Origin: an uncultured Gammaproteobacteria bacterium
GTDB lineage: Bacteria > Pseudomonadota > Gammaproteobacteria > Pseudomonadales > Ketobacteraceae
DNA length: 48,682 nt
Reading direction: 5' to 3'
Assembly (NCBI GenBank): GCA_913063125.1
Contig: CAJXZM010000024.1
Location: forward strand, 1 to 48,682
The notes under the pieces were generated by a model, which was not told the DNA's origin, searched no databases, and saw nothing but the letters and a program-made list of their open reading frames with translations. Of this stretch, positions 9,288 through 17,864 are shown piece by piece; position 1 is the stretch's first letter, and each line of letters begins with the position of its first letter. The position numbers and the translations under genes were made by a program.

Positions 9288-11267
9288 CTAAGCATCAACG
9301 TTATCTTTAGCTGAGCTTGGCTTACCCTCAATAACACGGTTCACCAACGCAGAAATCGTTCCACTCTTATCCGCCAAACCATCTATTGCCTTGCCTATGG
9401 ATAACGACTTAGCAAAGTTATCAAAGAAGTGCTCTTCACCACCAACAATGTCGATCTTCGCTTTTTCCAGGGCAACTGACAGTACGCCTGCATTTTCACG
9501 TGCAATTTCCTTACCCGCATCGATACCCGCCAATGCTTCTTTCAGCGCCGTTTCTAGGCCCATGCGATACTCTTCATGCTCACGAGCATCATCACTCATA
9601 GTCCCCATTGCTTGGAACTTATCTAACAAGCCATCCGCCTCTGCCTTAAACTGCTCACGAGTCACTTCAGCTCCAGCTAAACCAACTTGCTGTTTCGCTT
9701 TCGCTTCTGCCTCACCTTTAGCAGCAATAACTATCGCCTCTGAGGAACCCTGTGCGGCAATAACTTCTGCCGTGGCATTTCCAGTTTCACGGTGAGCTTT
9801 CGCTTCCGCATCACCCTTCGCCTGAATCACGTTCGCCTCAGCAACACCCTCTTTTTCCAATGCCTCTGCTCTAGCTGCCTGCACTTTTGCATCGGCTAAG
9901 CCAGGAGCAGCGCGTTCTGCCTGAGTTGCTTCCGCTAACTTCTTCTTCGCATCAGCGTCTTTGGCCGCTGCCTCTAAGTCAGCCTGAGCCATCACCGTCA
10001 CCTCAACCGCACGATGCTTCGCGGCAGCTTCATCGGCTTCCGCCGCCTTAACTTGTTGTATTTTAGCTTCTTCTGCTTTTGCTTCTGCTGCAAGCACCTG
10101 AACCTGCTTCTCTCGGTCAGCCTCAGAGACTTCTCGCACTTCTTTTATTTTTTCTTCCTCAATAGCAACCGTCTTATCTACGGTAACGCGCTCACGAATA
10201 ACGTTTGCAATCTCTTTTTTCTCAACTTCAACCGCTTTTTCTGCTTCAATCTTCTGCAGCTCAACTTCTCGCTCACGAGAAACGATCTCCAAATCTCTTG
10301 CTCGAGTTACTTTTTCTACCTCAATAACAACCGCTCGCTGACGATTTTGTTCTGCAACTTCAATCTCTCGCTGTTGGTTCTCTTTTTGTACCTGCAAGTC
10401 TTGTTCAACTTGAATTGTAGTGGACTCAGCTTTCTTGCGCTCTTCTTCCTGGACTTTCTTCGTTTCCGCCTCTTCTCGCGCTCGAATTGTAGAAATCTCA
10501 CGTTCCTGCTTAGCTTCAGCATCAGCCTGTTGTCGCTCTAACGACAACATAGCTTCTACCGTTTCAACATCTTTTTTCTTGATCGCAAGTTGCTCATCAC
10601 GCTCAAGCACGTTCGTTCTTACATTTTGTTCTGCCGTTAATGCCGTGATCTTTTTAATACCTTCTGCATCCAAAATATTACTGGGATCCAGAGACATCTT
10701 CGGAGTTTGCTCAAGATAATCAATAGCGACATCTTCTAAGATGTAACCATTTAAATCATCACCGATAACCTCAATAATTTTTTCTCTAAATTCTTGGCGA
10801 TTCTCAAACAATTTCACAAATTCTATTTGCTTACCAACTGTTTTTAATGCCTCTGAAAATTTCGCAGCAAATAACTCGTAGACCGCCTCCCTATCTGATG
10901 CACGGCTAGCGCCTATAGACTTGGCAACTTTTAACACATCTTCGGCAGTTTCATTCACTCGCAGATAAAATGCTACGGTAATATCCGCCCGCATATTATC
11001 CAAACAAATCAAACCATCCTTTCCTCGCCGATCAACCTCAAGCGTAATCAATGAAACTTTCATTAATTCCTTTTTATGAATTATCGGATATACCAACGCA
11101 CCCGTAAAATAAACTTTAGGGGTTGTTGAGGTATCGTTCACAATCAGAGCCGTTCCCTGCTCAACTTTAAAATAAAATGCCTTAACTATTGCTGCTAGCC
11201 CTATAACAATTACTACCACTACCGCCAAACCAAATATTACTGGCATAACTACTGATAAATCAGCCAT
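9288..11267 (-). CDS. Flotillin family protein, YqiK-like
   Basis: The 659-residue protein starts with a hydrophobic membrane segment (about 7-29). A SPFH/Band 7 domain follows (about 30-215, including TALIVNDTSTTPKVYFTGAL). A very long Glu/Ala/Lys-rich coiled coil (about 215-560) carries the AEAKA-type repeats typical of flotillins, and the C-terminal region is less charged. Flotillins oligomerise on membranes and organise microdomains; the closest named relative is E. coli YqiK. GGAG lies seven bases before the ATG. The gene lies between a YqiJ-like gene and a DUF3686 ATPase gene, all on the minus strand, which supports one operon. Its partners and substrates are not known from sequence. 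Confidence 0.9.
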   Translation of the reverse strand: MADLSVVMPVIFGLAVVVVIVIGLAAIVKAFYFKVEQGTALIVNDTSTTPKVYFTGALVYPIIHKKELMKVSLITLEVDRRGKDGLICLDNMRADITVAFYLRVNETAEDVLKVAKSIGASRASDREAVYELFAAKFSEALKTVGKQIEFVKLFENRQEFREKIIEVIGDDLNGYILEDVAIDYLEQTPKMSLDPSNILDAEGIKKITALTAEQNVRTNVLERDEQLAIKKKDVETVEAMLSLERQQADAEAKQEREISTIRAREEAETKKVQEEERKKAESTTIQVEQDLQVQKENQQREIEVAEQNRQRAVVIEVEKVTRARDLEIVSREREVELQKIEAEKAVEVEKKEIANVIRERVTVDKTVAIEEEKIKEVREVSEADREKQVQVLAAEAKAEEAKIQQVKAAEADEAAAKHRAVEVTVMAQADLEAAAKDADAKKKLAEATQAERAAPGLADAKVQAARAEALEKEGVAEANVIQAKGDAEAKAHRETGNATAEVIAAQGSSEAIVIAAKGEAEAKAKQQVGLAGAEVTREQFKAEADGLLDKFQAMGTMSDDAREHEEYRMGLETALKEALAGIDAGKEIARENAGVLSVALEKAKIDIVGGEEHFFDNFAKSLSIGKAIDGLADKSGTISALVNRVIEGKPSSAKDNVDA

Positions 11268-11392
11268 ATTTTTTACTCCATTTCCTATTGAATTACGATA
11301 CCTGCCAACTACTAACTATTAAAAAATCATTCTTATTTCAGCAGCTGCCATAGGGTAACACGATGCTTTCCTTGGCTTACCGAACCAATATG

Positions 11393-12082
11393 TTAATTTT
11401 TAAAATCTTCTTCTGATATAATATTATAAGTATTATTTTCTTTTACATACTCTAACAAAACCACTCGATCACCTTTCTCAAAAGTAATTTCACCAATAGC
11501 TCTCACCTTAAAAATCAACCCGGCTCCCCCATCTTCTAAAGTCGCCTCTCCAAACCCGTTATCTACTCGCATGGTGCGCACAATTGCAGTCTGGCCTAAC
11601 ACTTTTTTTTCTGTCTGCTGTTCCGTTTTCTCAAACAGACGACGAAATGGTTTTACCGCTACCGCAGTTAATACTGCAGCCACATATAAGCAACCTGCAA
11701 TGATCGGTAAGCCGATCAAATAACGCAACACTCCTTCGGGGACCCAATCAAACAACGCATAAACGATGTAGTAACAAAGAATCCATCCAATTAAAGAAAT
11801 GAACGTAATGATAATAGTGACCGGAACGCCGCTGAGCCCCAATCGCATAATCAACCCTGCTACAACGTCCGCACTGGAAATACTGGTATCTGTATTAATA
11901 TCAATTTCACCATCGACACCAATACCATCAAAATCCAACATATCTACATCGACAAGTCCCAGCGCAGCAATACACCAATACAATACCGACAACCCTAGAA
12001 AAAAAGTGAAAAATACCGTCGGAAATGACGCTATGTTCTGATAAAACGGATCCATCTTGTCAGATAACAAAATCGCAAACAC
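11393..12082 (-). CDS. YqiJ-like inner-membrane OB-fold protein
   Basis: This 229-residue protein has hydrophobic segments near residues 20-45, 80-110 and 125-150, followed by a C-terminal beta-rich region (about 165-229; GQTAIVRTMRVDNGFGEATL) like the OB fold of YqiJ and NfeD/YuaF proteins. Such proteins are regularly encoded next to flotillins and are thought to assist them. The start is a GTG preceded by a perfect AAGGAGG at 12088-12094; an ATG lies ten codons in. It is the first gene of the cassette. An acidic, Asp-rich stretch (about 45-70) lies between the first two membrane segments. Confidence 0.8.
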   Translation of the reverse strand: MFAILLSDKMDPFYQNIASFPTVFFTFFLGLSVLYWCIAALGLVDVDMLDFDGIGVDGEIDINTDTSISSADVVAGLIMRLGLSGVPVTIIITFISLIGWILCYYIVYALFDWVPEGVLRYLIGLPIIAGCLYVAAVLTAVAVKPFRRLFEKTEQQTEKKVLGQTAIVRTMRVDNGFGEATLEDGGAGLIFKVRAIGEITFEKGDRVVLLEYVKENNTYNIISEEDFKN

Positions 12083-12126
12083 TATTACCTCCTTATAAAG
12101 ACCAAAAACCCATCAATACAGCGGTT

Positions 12127-12155
12127 TACATACTGCAAACCAAACACTATCCCAA
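12127..12155 (-). promoter_or_regulatory. Candidate sigma-70 promoter of the yqiJ-flotillin-ATPase cassette
   Basis: On the minus strand TTGGGA (12155-12150) and TATGTA (12132-12127) are spaced by 17 bases, and lie about 45 bases before the GTG start of the yqiJ-like gene. The fabY terminator just upstream means the cassette needs its own promoter. Match by eye only. Confidence 0.3.
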
Positions 12156-12227
12156 AGTGTACCCTATAAATGTCACGAACTCCTTTAATATGGGGATGAC
12201 TAGAGCATTTTTCAAGGATGCCTATAC

Positions 12228-12257
12228 AAAAAAAAGCTTCGGTCTCACAACCGAAGC
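12228..12257 (-). terminator. Strong intrinsic terminator after fabY
   Basis: On the minus strand GCTTCGGT, a six-base loop and ACCGAAGC form a perfect 8 bp stem followed by eight T residues. It lies about 30 bases after the fabY stop codon and before the yqiJ cassette, so it separates the two transcription units. Confidence 0.93.
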
Positions 12258-12285
12258 CAAAACAGAAACAAATAGATATCGCAAA

Positions 12286-14223
12286 CTAGTCCATCATATC
12301 GCTATAAGGATTAGAAAAGGTCAATTCCACCGAACGCTGGTACCCAGGCAAAGTGACTCCGTCGCTTTTGATGACAATCTTAGACTCATCAATCATATCT
12401 TCGCCAAATTTATAAATAGGAGCGATCTCTCCGCGCAATGCCGCCTCTTCATAGCTAGCACTATTTTCCCGAACCTTTTCTCGTTTGCTATGGTACTTAG
12501 CAACAACGTCTTTTCCATAACGATTCTCTATCATTTTTTCAACAACCGCAGGCCCAATCACACAAGCCGTTGCATTATTTCCACCAAAACCTTTACTGTT
12601 CAAAAAAGCTACATCCATAGCTTTATCGCCCAGACACTTATCCTGCAATGGAAAGAGTAATCTATCCGCTTGCACATCATCTGCAATAACTTCCGTAGTT
12701 TTAATGCCTGGTAAAATACCATGGTGAAACACACCTAACGTTGCCATTAACTGGTCAGCACTTGCCGGGGCCAAAGAATGTCCTACATAAGACTTTACCG
12801 CAACAATTGGCCACTGCTCGATATCAAACGTTGTCGCAACCTGTTGTAATACATCTGCTTCCGTTGTTCTATTTTTAGGGGTACTTGAACCATGCGCCTG
12901 TACAAAGCTTCGCCGTTTAACAGCGTCTTCACCCAACATCGCCGTTGCTGATGCCACCGCTTTTGCCATCGTTATATAATTACCCGGTCCCGGTGCTGAA
13001 ATCGATTTTTTATGGCCGTCTGCATTTACAAATACATCCGTAACAGCACCAACAATATCGGCTCCAAGCTCTAACGCAAGCGCATCATCCATCAACACAA
13101 AATATTGCGTTGACTCTGCTAACGTAAAACCACAGTTATCACCAAAGGGCCGACTCGCTCGCCGATGATCAGGCTGCTCAGTATCATCCAGCTTGCGTAA
13201 TTTCTCATCGGACGCTAACGCCCCCATTGCATGATATCCATCAATCATTTCAGGGGTTACAGGAGCTTCACTATTCCCCACTAAAACAACTCGGCTTCGC
13301 CCTGCCTGTATATCAGAAATCGCTATTCGCAAATTATACAAAAACGTAGCGCAGGCTCCAGTCGTACTGCCCGTCGTCCCAACACTACCCAGTACATAGG
13401 CATTGATAAAATCTGCAGGCATACTATTCATGCCTAGCGCCATTTGCTTTGCCGTAACACGCCCTCCCATCAAGGAGGACTGCATAAACCCACCATACCC
13501 ATGCTCATCAACCTGACACATTAAACTGCCCGAATATACAGACACCTCATCAGGGTTAACTTTTTCCATAACCTGCTGCCATTCAATTCCCATTGAGCGC
13601 AGTGCATCCGTTGCACCTAACAAGGCCATCGATAAACCGCGAGGATGAAAGTTAGAACGATAATAAGAACCTGGATCAAATCCTGTTGGTAGTTGCCCAG
13701 CACTGGATACCGGCATCTTTCGAGTGCAATCCACTTTTATATTCGCCGTCCCCGCCAAAGCCACGATGACATGACTCCCTTCGCCATTATCTTCCACCTG
13801 CCATCCCTCTGGAAGTGGACTCGGTAGCTGTTTACGTCGTACCTGAAAAGATAAAGACCCCTCCTCATTAGGCGATAGCGACACGGGTTTATGGGTAGGT
13901 ACAGCATCTACATCAAAATGACTACGCTCGATTCGCCGCACCAACGTCCCTTCCAATACCGTAGACCGGTATAACGTATCTACATCGCTAGCAGAAAGCG
14001 TAGTGCCTTCAGGGCTCACATACCCCCCATCTACACCAACCCCTTCAACTCTGCCTTCAACCGATACCAGTTTCATAATAACGGCCAAACTAACGACTGT
14101 TTCTTCCTGAAGTTTTTGAGGCAGACTATCAAATACCATCCGTCGGTATGCATGGTGGCACGAACTACGCCCCGCAGGGCCAAAACCACCAAAACCTACA
14201 ATAACTGGTAACCGAGTCTTCAC
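12286..14223 (-). CDS. fabY: Beta-ketoacyl-ACP synthase, FabY type
   Basis: The 645-residue protein has the thiolase-fold KAS catalytic triad: Cys291 in TGSTTGACATF, His444 in VQAHGSSTPKNRT and His482 in KSYVGHSLAPASADQ, plus the C-terminal GFGGNNAT motif. Its length and the roughly 200-residue N-terminal extension match Pseudomonas FabY (about 634 residues), which condenses acetyl-CoA with malonyl-ACP to start fatty acid synthesis in place of FabH. The start is GTG, with AAGGGG seven bases upstream. It is monocistronic, with its own terminator, and divergent from the AraC-type regulator. Assignment to FabY rather than another long KAS is from memory of the family. Confidence 0.75.
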   Translation of the reverse strand: MKTRLPVIVGFGGFGPAGRSSCHHAYRRMVFDSLPQKLQEETVVSLAVIMKLVSVEGRVEGVGVDGGYVSPEGTTLSASDVDTLYRSTVLEGTLVRRIERSHFDVDAVPTHKPVSLSPNEEGSLSFQVRRKQLPSPLPEGWQVEDNGEGSHVIVALAGTANIKVDCTRKMPVSSAGQLPTGFDPGSYYRSNFHPRGLSMALLGATDALRSMGIEWQQVMEKVNPDEVSVYSGSLMCQVDEHGYGGFMQSSLMGGRVTAKQMALGMNSMPADFINAYVLGSVGTTGSTTGACATFLYNLRIAISDIQAGRSRVVLVGNSEAPVTPEMIDGYHAMGALASDEKLRKLDDTEQPDHRRASRPFGDNCGFTLAESTQYFVLMDDALALELGADIVGAVTDVFVNADGHKKSISAPGPGNYITMAKAVASATAMLGEDAVKRRSFVQAHGSSTPKNRTTEADVLQQVATTFDIEQWPIVAVKSYVGHSLAPASADQLMATLGVFHHGILPGIKTTEVIADDVQADRLLFPLQDKCLGDKAMDVAFLNSKGFGGNNATACVIGPAVVEKMIENRYGKDVVAKYHSKREKVRENSASYEEAALRGEIAPIYKFGEDMIDESKIVIKSDGVTLPGYQRSVELTFSNPYSDMMD

Positions 14224-14361
14224 TAACTATCCCCTTATTTAATGTTTTGCTCTTACTACCGAGCCTTCTCATCAAATTGTATCTGGAGAAAGTACCCCCC
14301 ATCCTGCTGATAAGGCCATAAGAGACGGGGTTTCAGCCAAACTTGTAACATTTCCACAACC

Positions 14362-14400
14362 AATGACCAATCAGCCACAAGAAACGGCTAGAATGACCAA
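14362..14400 (+). promoter_or_regulatory. Direct repeats in front of the araC-type gene
   Basis: AATGACCAA occurs at 14362-14370 and again at 14392-14400, the second copy touching the ATG. The 30-base spacing is close to three helical turns, as expected for binding by a dimeric regulator. This could be an autoregulatory operator; it is also near the fabY promoter region. Function is inferred. Confidence 0.25.
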
Positions 14401-15390
14401 ATGAAAAAAATCACCTTCGTCCTTTGTGACAACATGCTGGCCACCAGCTGCACCCTGCCCATAGAAATGCTACGTACCGCAGAAGGTGCAGCCATGGGGG
14501 AAAGCCGTCAAGCCGAACGATTAGATATACAAACCGTTTCTGCAAATGACCTGCCTGTTACCACAAGTATCGGATTCCCATTAGCGCCCTCATCATCCCT
14601 TAAAAGCAGAGAGGATTCTGACTACGTTTACATTCCCTCCTTGTGGCGAAATCCAAACCCCATTATCAATAAAAATCAAAGCCTTACCCTTTGGTTACAA
14701 CAACAAGCAGCGTCAGGAACCGTCATCAATGGCGTTGGTACTGGCTGTTGTTTTTTAGCAGAAGCCGGATTACTTAACCAAAAACCTGCCACCACCCACT
14801 GGCACTATTTTGATAGGTTCGAGAAAAAGTACCCTCACGTTCAATTAAAACGTCAATATTTTATTACTCAAGCAGGTAATATCTTTTGTGCAGCCAGCGT
14901 TAATTCACTTGCAGATCTCACTGTACACTTTGTTTCTGAAATATATGGCAGTACCATTGCAAATCACGTACAGCGACATTTTTCTCATGAAATCCGTTCT
15001 GACTATAAAAACACAAGTTATTTTGAAGAGAAAACCAATCGCCATCCCGATGAAGACATTATTAACGCGCAACGCTGGCTTAGAGATAACTTCGCCAAAG
15101 ATTTTAAATTAAGTAATGTTGCCAGCGACTTTGACATGAGTGTCCGTACCTTTAATCGCCGCTTCAAAATTGCGTTAGGAAAAACCCCACTACAATATTT
15201 ACAAGCAGTGAGAACCGACGTCGCCAAAGACCTTCTTAAAAGCACAAATTTATCCATTGGTGAAATTGCGATCGCTGTCGGTTATCAGGATATGGGGCAC
15301 TTTGCGGAAATCGTTAAAAAAAGCCTAGGCGTAACTCCCAGTGAATACCGAACAACAGTAAGGGCAAAGCTATTTACTGAAGACGGCTAG
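14401..15390 (+). CDS. AraC-family regulator, GlxA type (DJ-1/PfpI + HTH)
   Basis: The 329-residue protein has an N-terminal DJ-1/PfpI glutamine-amidotransferase-like domain (about 1-180) with the GVGTGCCFLAEAGLL nucleophile-elbow region. A C-terminal AraC DNA-binding domain follows (about 215-325), with ARRWL-like and FNRRFKIALGKTPLQYLQ helices and the motif IGEIAIAVGYQDMGHFAEIVKK. Regulators of this shape often control adjacent catabolic or stress genes. The molybdopterin oxidoreductase and glutathione transferase downstream on the same strand are the likely targets. No strong Shine-Dalgarno precedes the ATG. Two copies of AATGACCAA, 30 bases apart, lie in front of it. Confidence 0.9.
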   Translation: MKKITFVLCDNMLATSCTLPIEMLRTAEGAAMGESRQAERLDIQTVSANDLPVTTSIGFPLAPSSSLKSREDSDYVYIPSLWRNPNPIINKNQSLTLWLQQQAASGTVINGVGTGCCFLAEAGLLNQKPATTHWHYFDRFEKKYPHVQLKRQYFITQAGNIFCAASVNSLADLTVHFVSEIYGSTIANHVQRHFSHEIRSDYKNTSYFEEKTNRHPDEDIINAQRWLRDNFAKDFKLSNVASDFDMSVRTFNRRFKIALGKTPLQYLQAVRTDVAKDLLKSTNLSIGEIAIAVGYQDMGHFAEIVKKSLGVTPSEYRTTVRAKLFTEDG

Positions 15391-15483
15391 GTCAAACTCT
15401 TTGCCCTCCCCCTTTCGATTGGCGCATTACCCCCACGTTCCTGGCGCTGTCGACCTTGTGTATTGCTTTTATTCCTGTTTAAA

Positions 15484-15511
15484 CTCTCTCATACATCATT
15501 TTTATTGAGAG
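15484..15511 (+). promoter_or_regulatory. Inverted repeat overlapping the ribosome-binding region of the molybdopterin gene
   Basis: TCTCTCA at 15484-15490 pairs with TGAGAGA at 15505-15511. The second arm contains the only purine-rich stretch before the ATG at 15519. A hairpin in the RNA would cover the ribosome-binding site, or the DNA palindrome could bind a regulator. Seven base pairs only. Confidence 0.25.
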
Positions 15512-15518
15512 AACACTC

Positions 15519-17846
15519 ATGAACACAACCAGTAAGACACTCCAACAGCAGAATGAATGGAAGAAATCCGCCTGTATTTTATGTAGTCTTAACTGCGGCA
15601 TTGAGGTTAAAACTGGCGGCCCCGAAAATCGAGATATTCTTAAAGTTCGAGGAGATAAAGATCATCCAACCTCTCAAGGTTATGTATGCGAGAAAACCAA
15701 ACGTTTAACCTTTTATCAATCCGGTGCAGACCGTATCTCTCAACCTCAACGCCGAAAACCCGACGGCAGTTACGAGTCCATTGGCTGGGGTACCGCCATT
15801 AAAGAAATTGCTGAAAAATTTTCCGCAATAAAGCAACAATATGGTGGCGAGAGCATTCTCTCTTATGGAGGTGGAGGACAGGGGAACCACCTAGGGGGGA
15901 CGTACGGTGATGCCACCCTAAAAGCACTCGGGGTTAAATATCGATCCAATGCTCTAGCCCAAGAGAAGACTGGGGAATTTTGGGTAAACGGAAAGATGCT
16001 AGCCACAGGCGTTCATGGCGACTTTGAACACTGCGAAGTCGCCATATTTATTGGTAAAAACCCATGGCAATCCCATGGGTTTGCACGAGCACGCACCGTC
16101 ATTAAAGAAATGGCAAAAGACCCCAACCGAAAAATCATTGTCATCGATCCTCGACGCAGCGAAACCGCCGCAAAGGCCGATCATCACCTAGCTCTAAAAC
16201 CCGGTACTGATGCTTGGTGCTTAGCCGCCTTAGTAGCCATTATTGTCCAAGAAGATTTAATAAAACATGCCTGGGTAAAGCAACATACGCAGGGTTACGA
16301 AGAAATGAAATCTCATTTCATCAACATATCAGTCTCAGATTATGCCCAACGATGTGGTATCGATGAAGATACTCTACGCACCATTGCCCGTATCATAGCC
16401 GCAGCCAAAAGCGTTTCCGTTTTTGAAGACCTTGGGTTACAAATGAACCGTCACTCAACCTTAGGTAGCTATTTACAACGATTACTATGGCTACTCACCG
16501 GTAATTTTGCACGCAAAGGTACAAACAATTCCCCGGTTCCTTTTTTGGCACTAAATGCAGCAAGTAAAGGTGATGTAGGAAAGAAAAAGAAACCTCAAAC
16601 CAACACGTCAAGAGTCAAAAAGGTCAGCCCCGTAACACAATCAAAAATCATCATCGGACTGATCCCTTGCAATGTCATCTCAGAAGAAATCCTAACCGAT
16701 CACCCTAAACGTTTTCGCGCCATGTTAATTGATAGCGGCAACCCCGTTCATTCATTTGCAGATAGTCAAAAAATGCGTAAAGCAATGCGAGCGTTAGAAT
16801 TATCCGTAGTCATCGACGTAGCAATGACCGAAACCGCCCGAGAAGCTGACTACGTACTGCCAGCCTCGAGCCAATATGAAAAAAGTGAATGTACCTATTT
16901 TAATTTAGAATTTCCACATAACGCATTTCATCTTCGCCAACCTCTTTTCCCTCCACTTCCCGGCACACTACCAGAAGCCGAAATCCATTCACGTTTAGTC
17001 ATGGCTTTAGGCAACGTTACCGAAGAGGATATTGCATTACCCGCCAAAGCAGCAAAATATGGTCGAATTCCCTTTGCATTAGCCTTTGGCGCATTACTCG
17101 CGCGAAAACAACACCTTACACCCTACCTTCCCGTATTACTCTATCGCACCCTAGGCCCACAGCTCCCAAAAGGATTAGCTGATGCAGCCGTATTATGGGG
17201 TATCAGTCACCTCTTTGTTCAAGCCAATGCAAAATCCGCGGCTAACGCAGGTTTTACTGGCTTCAAATTACAAGCCGGTGAAAAGTTATTTGACGCCATC
17301 ATTAACTCCCCATCAGGCGTGATATTTTCATCCGCCAAAGATTACAGCGAAAGCTGGGATCGAGTTGGTATTGCAGGCAAAAAAATCAACCTATGTATTC
17401 ACGAGCTGTTTGATGAACTAGATCAACTCGCCACCGAAGAAGATGATAGACCAAAAGAATTCCCATTAATTTTATCTGCAGGAGAGCGTCGCAGTGACAC
17501 GTCCAACACCGTCGTTCGCAACCCAAGTGCAAACAACTTAAAACACTCTGGAGCATTACGAATATCACAACAAGATGCAACGACCTACGACATCAAAACA
17601 GGGGATACGGTATCACTAACCACCTCACGAGGTTCCGCGAAGGTTGTCATTGAAATCTCCGACATGATGCAAACCGGTCACATATCTCTACCCAACGGTT
17701 TCGGTATGGACTATTCCACATCAAAAAAACAAACAACAAGCCTAGGTGTAGCACCAAATGAGCTAACCTGTGCTAAAGCACGAGATCCAATTGCCGGAAC
17801 CCCATGGCACAAATACGTTCCCGCTGCGATAACAAAAACTGCATAG
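15519..17846 (+). CDS. Molybdopterin-dependent oxidoreductase with an N-terminal [4Fe-4S] site
   Basis: The 775-residue protein belongs to the DMSO-reductase/formate-dehydrogenase superfamily. Cys19, Cys22, Cys26 and Cys57 form the [4Fe-4S] motif. Molybdopterin-binding segments follow (IFIGKNPWQSHGFARAR, IIVIDPRRSETAAKADHHL), and a C-terminal dinucleotide-binding beta barrel lies near 640-770 (NTVVRNPSANN). There is no Tat or Sec signal, so it is probably cytoplasmic. In the place where formate and nitrate enzymes carry Cys or Sec, the sequence reads NALAQEKTGEFWV, with no Cys, Sec or Ser. The substrate is unknown. A Lys-rich insert (GKKKKPQTNTSRVKK) lies near 350. It is followed 18 bases later by a glutathione transferase gene. 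Confidence 0.88.
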   Translation: MNTTSKTLQQQNEWKKSACILCSLNCGIEVKTGGPENRDILKVRGDKDHPTSQGYVCEKTKRLTFYQSGADRISQPQRRKPDGSYESIGWGTAIKEIAEKFSAIKQQYGGESILSYGGGGQGNHLGGTYGDATLKALGVKYRSNALAQEKTGEFWVNGKMLATGVHGDFEHCEVAIFIGKNPWQSHGFARARTVIKEMAKDPNRKIIVIDPRRSETAAKADHHLALKPGTDAWCLAALVAIIVQEDLIKHAWVKQHTQGYEEMKSHFINISVSDYAQRCGIDEDTLRTIARIIAAAKSVSVFEDLGLQMNRHSTLGSYLQRLLWLLTGNFARKGTNNSPVPFLALNAASKGDVGKKKKPQTNTSRVKKVSPVTQSKIIIGLIPCNVISEEILTDHPKRFRAMLIDSGNPVHSFADSQKMRKAMRALELSVVIDVAMTETAREADYVLPASSQYEKSECTYFNLEFPHNAFHLRQPLFPPLPGTLPEAEIHSRLVMALGNVTEEDIALPAKAAKYGRIPFALAFGALLARKQHLTPYLPVLLYRTLGPQLPKGLADAAVLWGISHLFVQANAKSAANAGFTGFKLQAGEKLFDAIINSPSGVIFSSAKDYSESWDRVGIAGKKINLCIHELFDELDQLATEEDDRPKEFPLILSAGERRSDTSNTVVRNPSANNLKHSGALRISQQDATTYDIKTGDTVSLTTSRGSAKVVIEISDMMQTGHISLPNGFGMDYSTSKKQTTSLGVAPNELTCAKARDPIAGTPWHKYVPAAITKTA

Positions 17847-17864
17847 AATAAGGACAGCAACATC

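Noticed and set aside
10014..10541. 175-codon plus-strand frame rich in Phe and Leu
   Set aside because: It is the antisense of the flotillin coiled coil; the Glu/Lys-rich codons read backwards give this composition.
12025..12660. 211-codon plus-strand frame
   Set aside because: It is antisense to the yqiJ-like start, the fabY terminator and the end of fabY, and resembles no protein.
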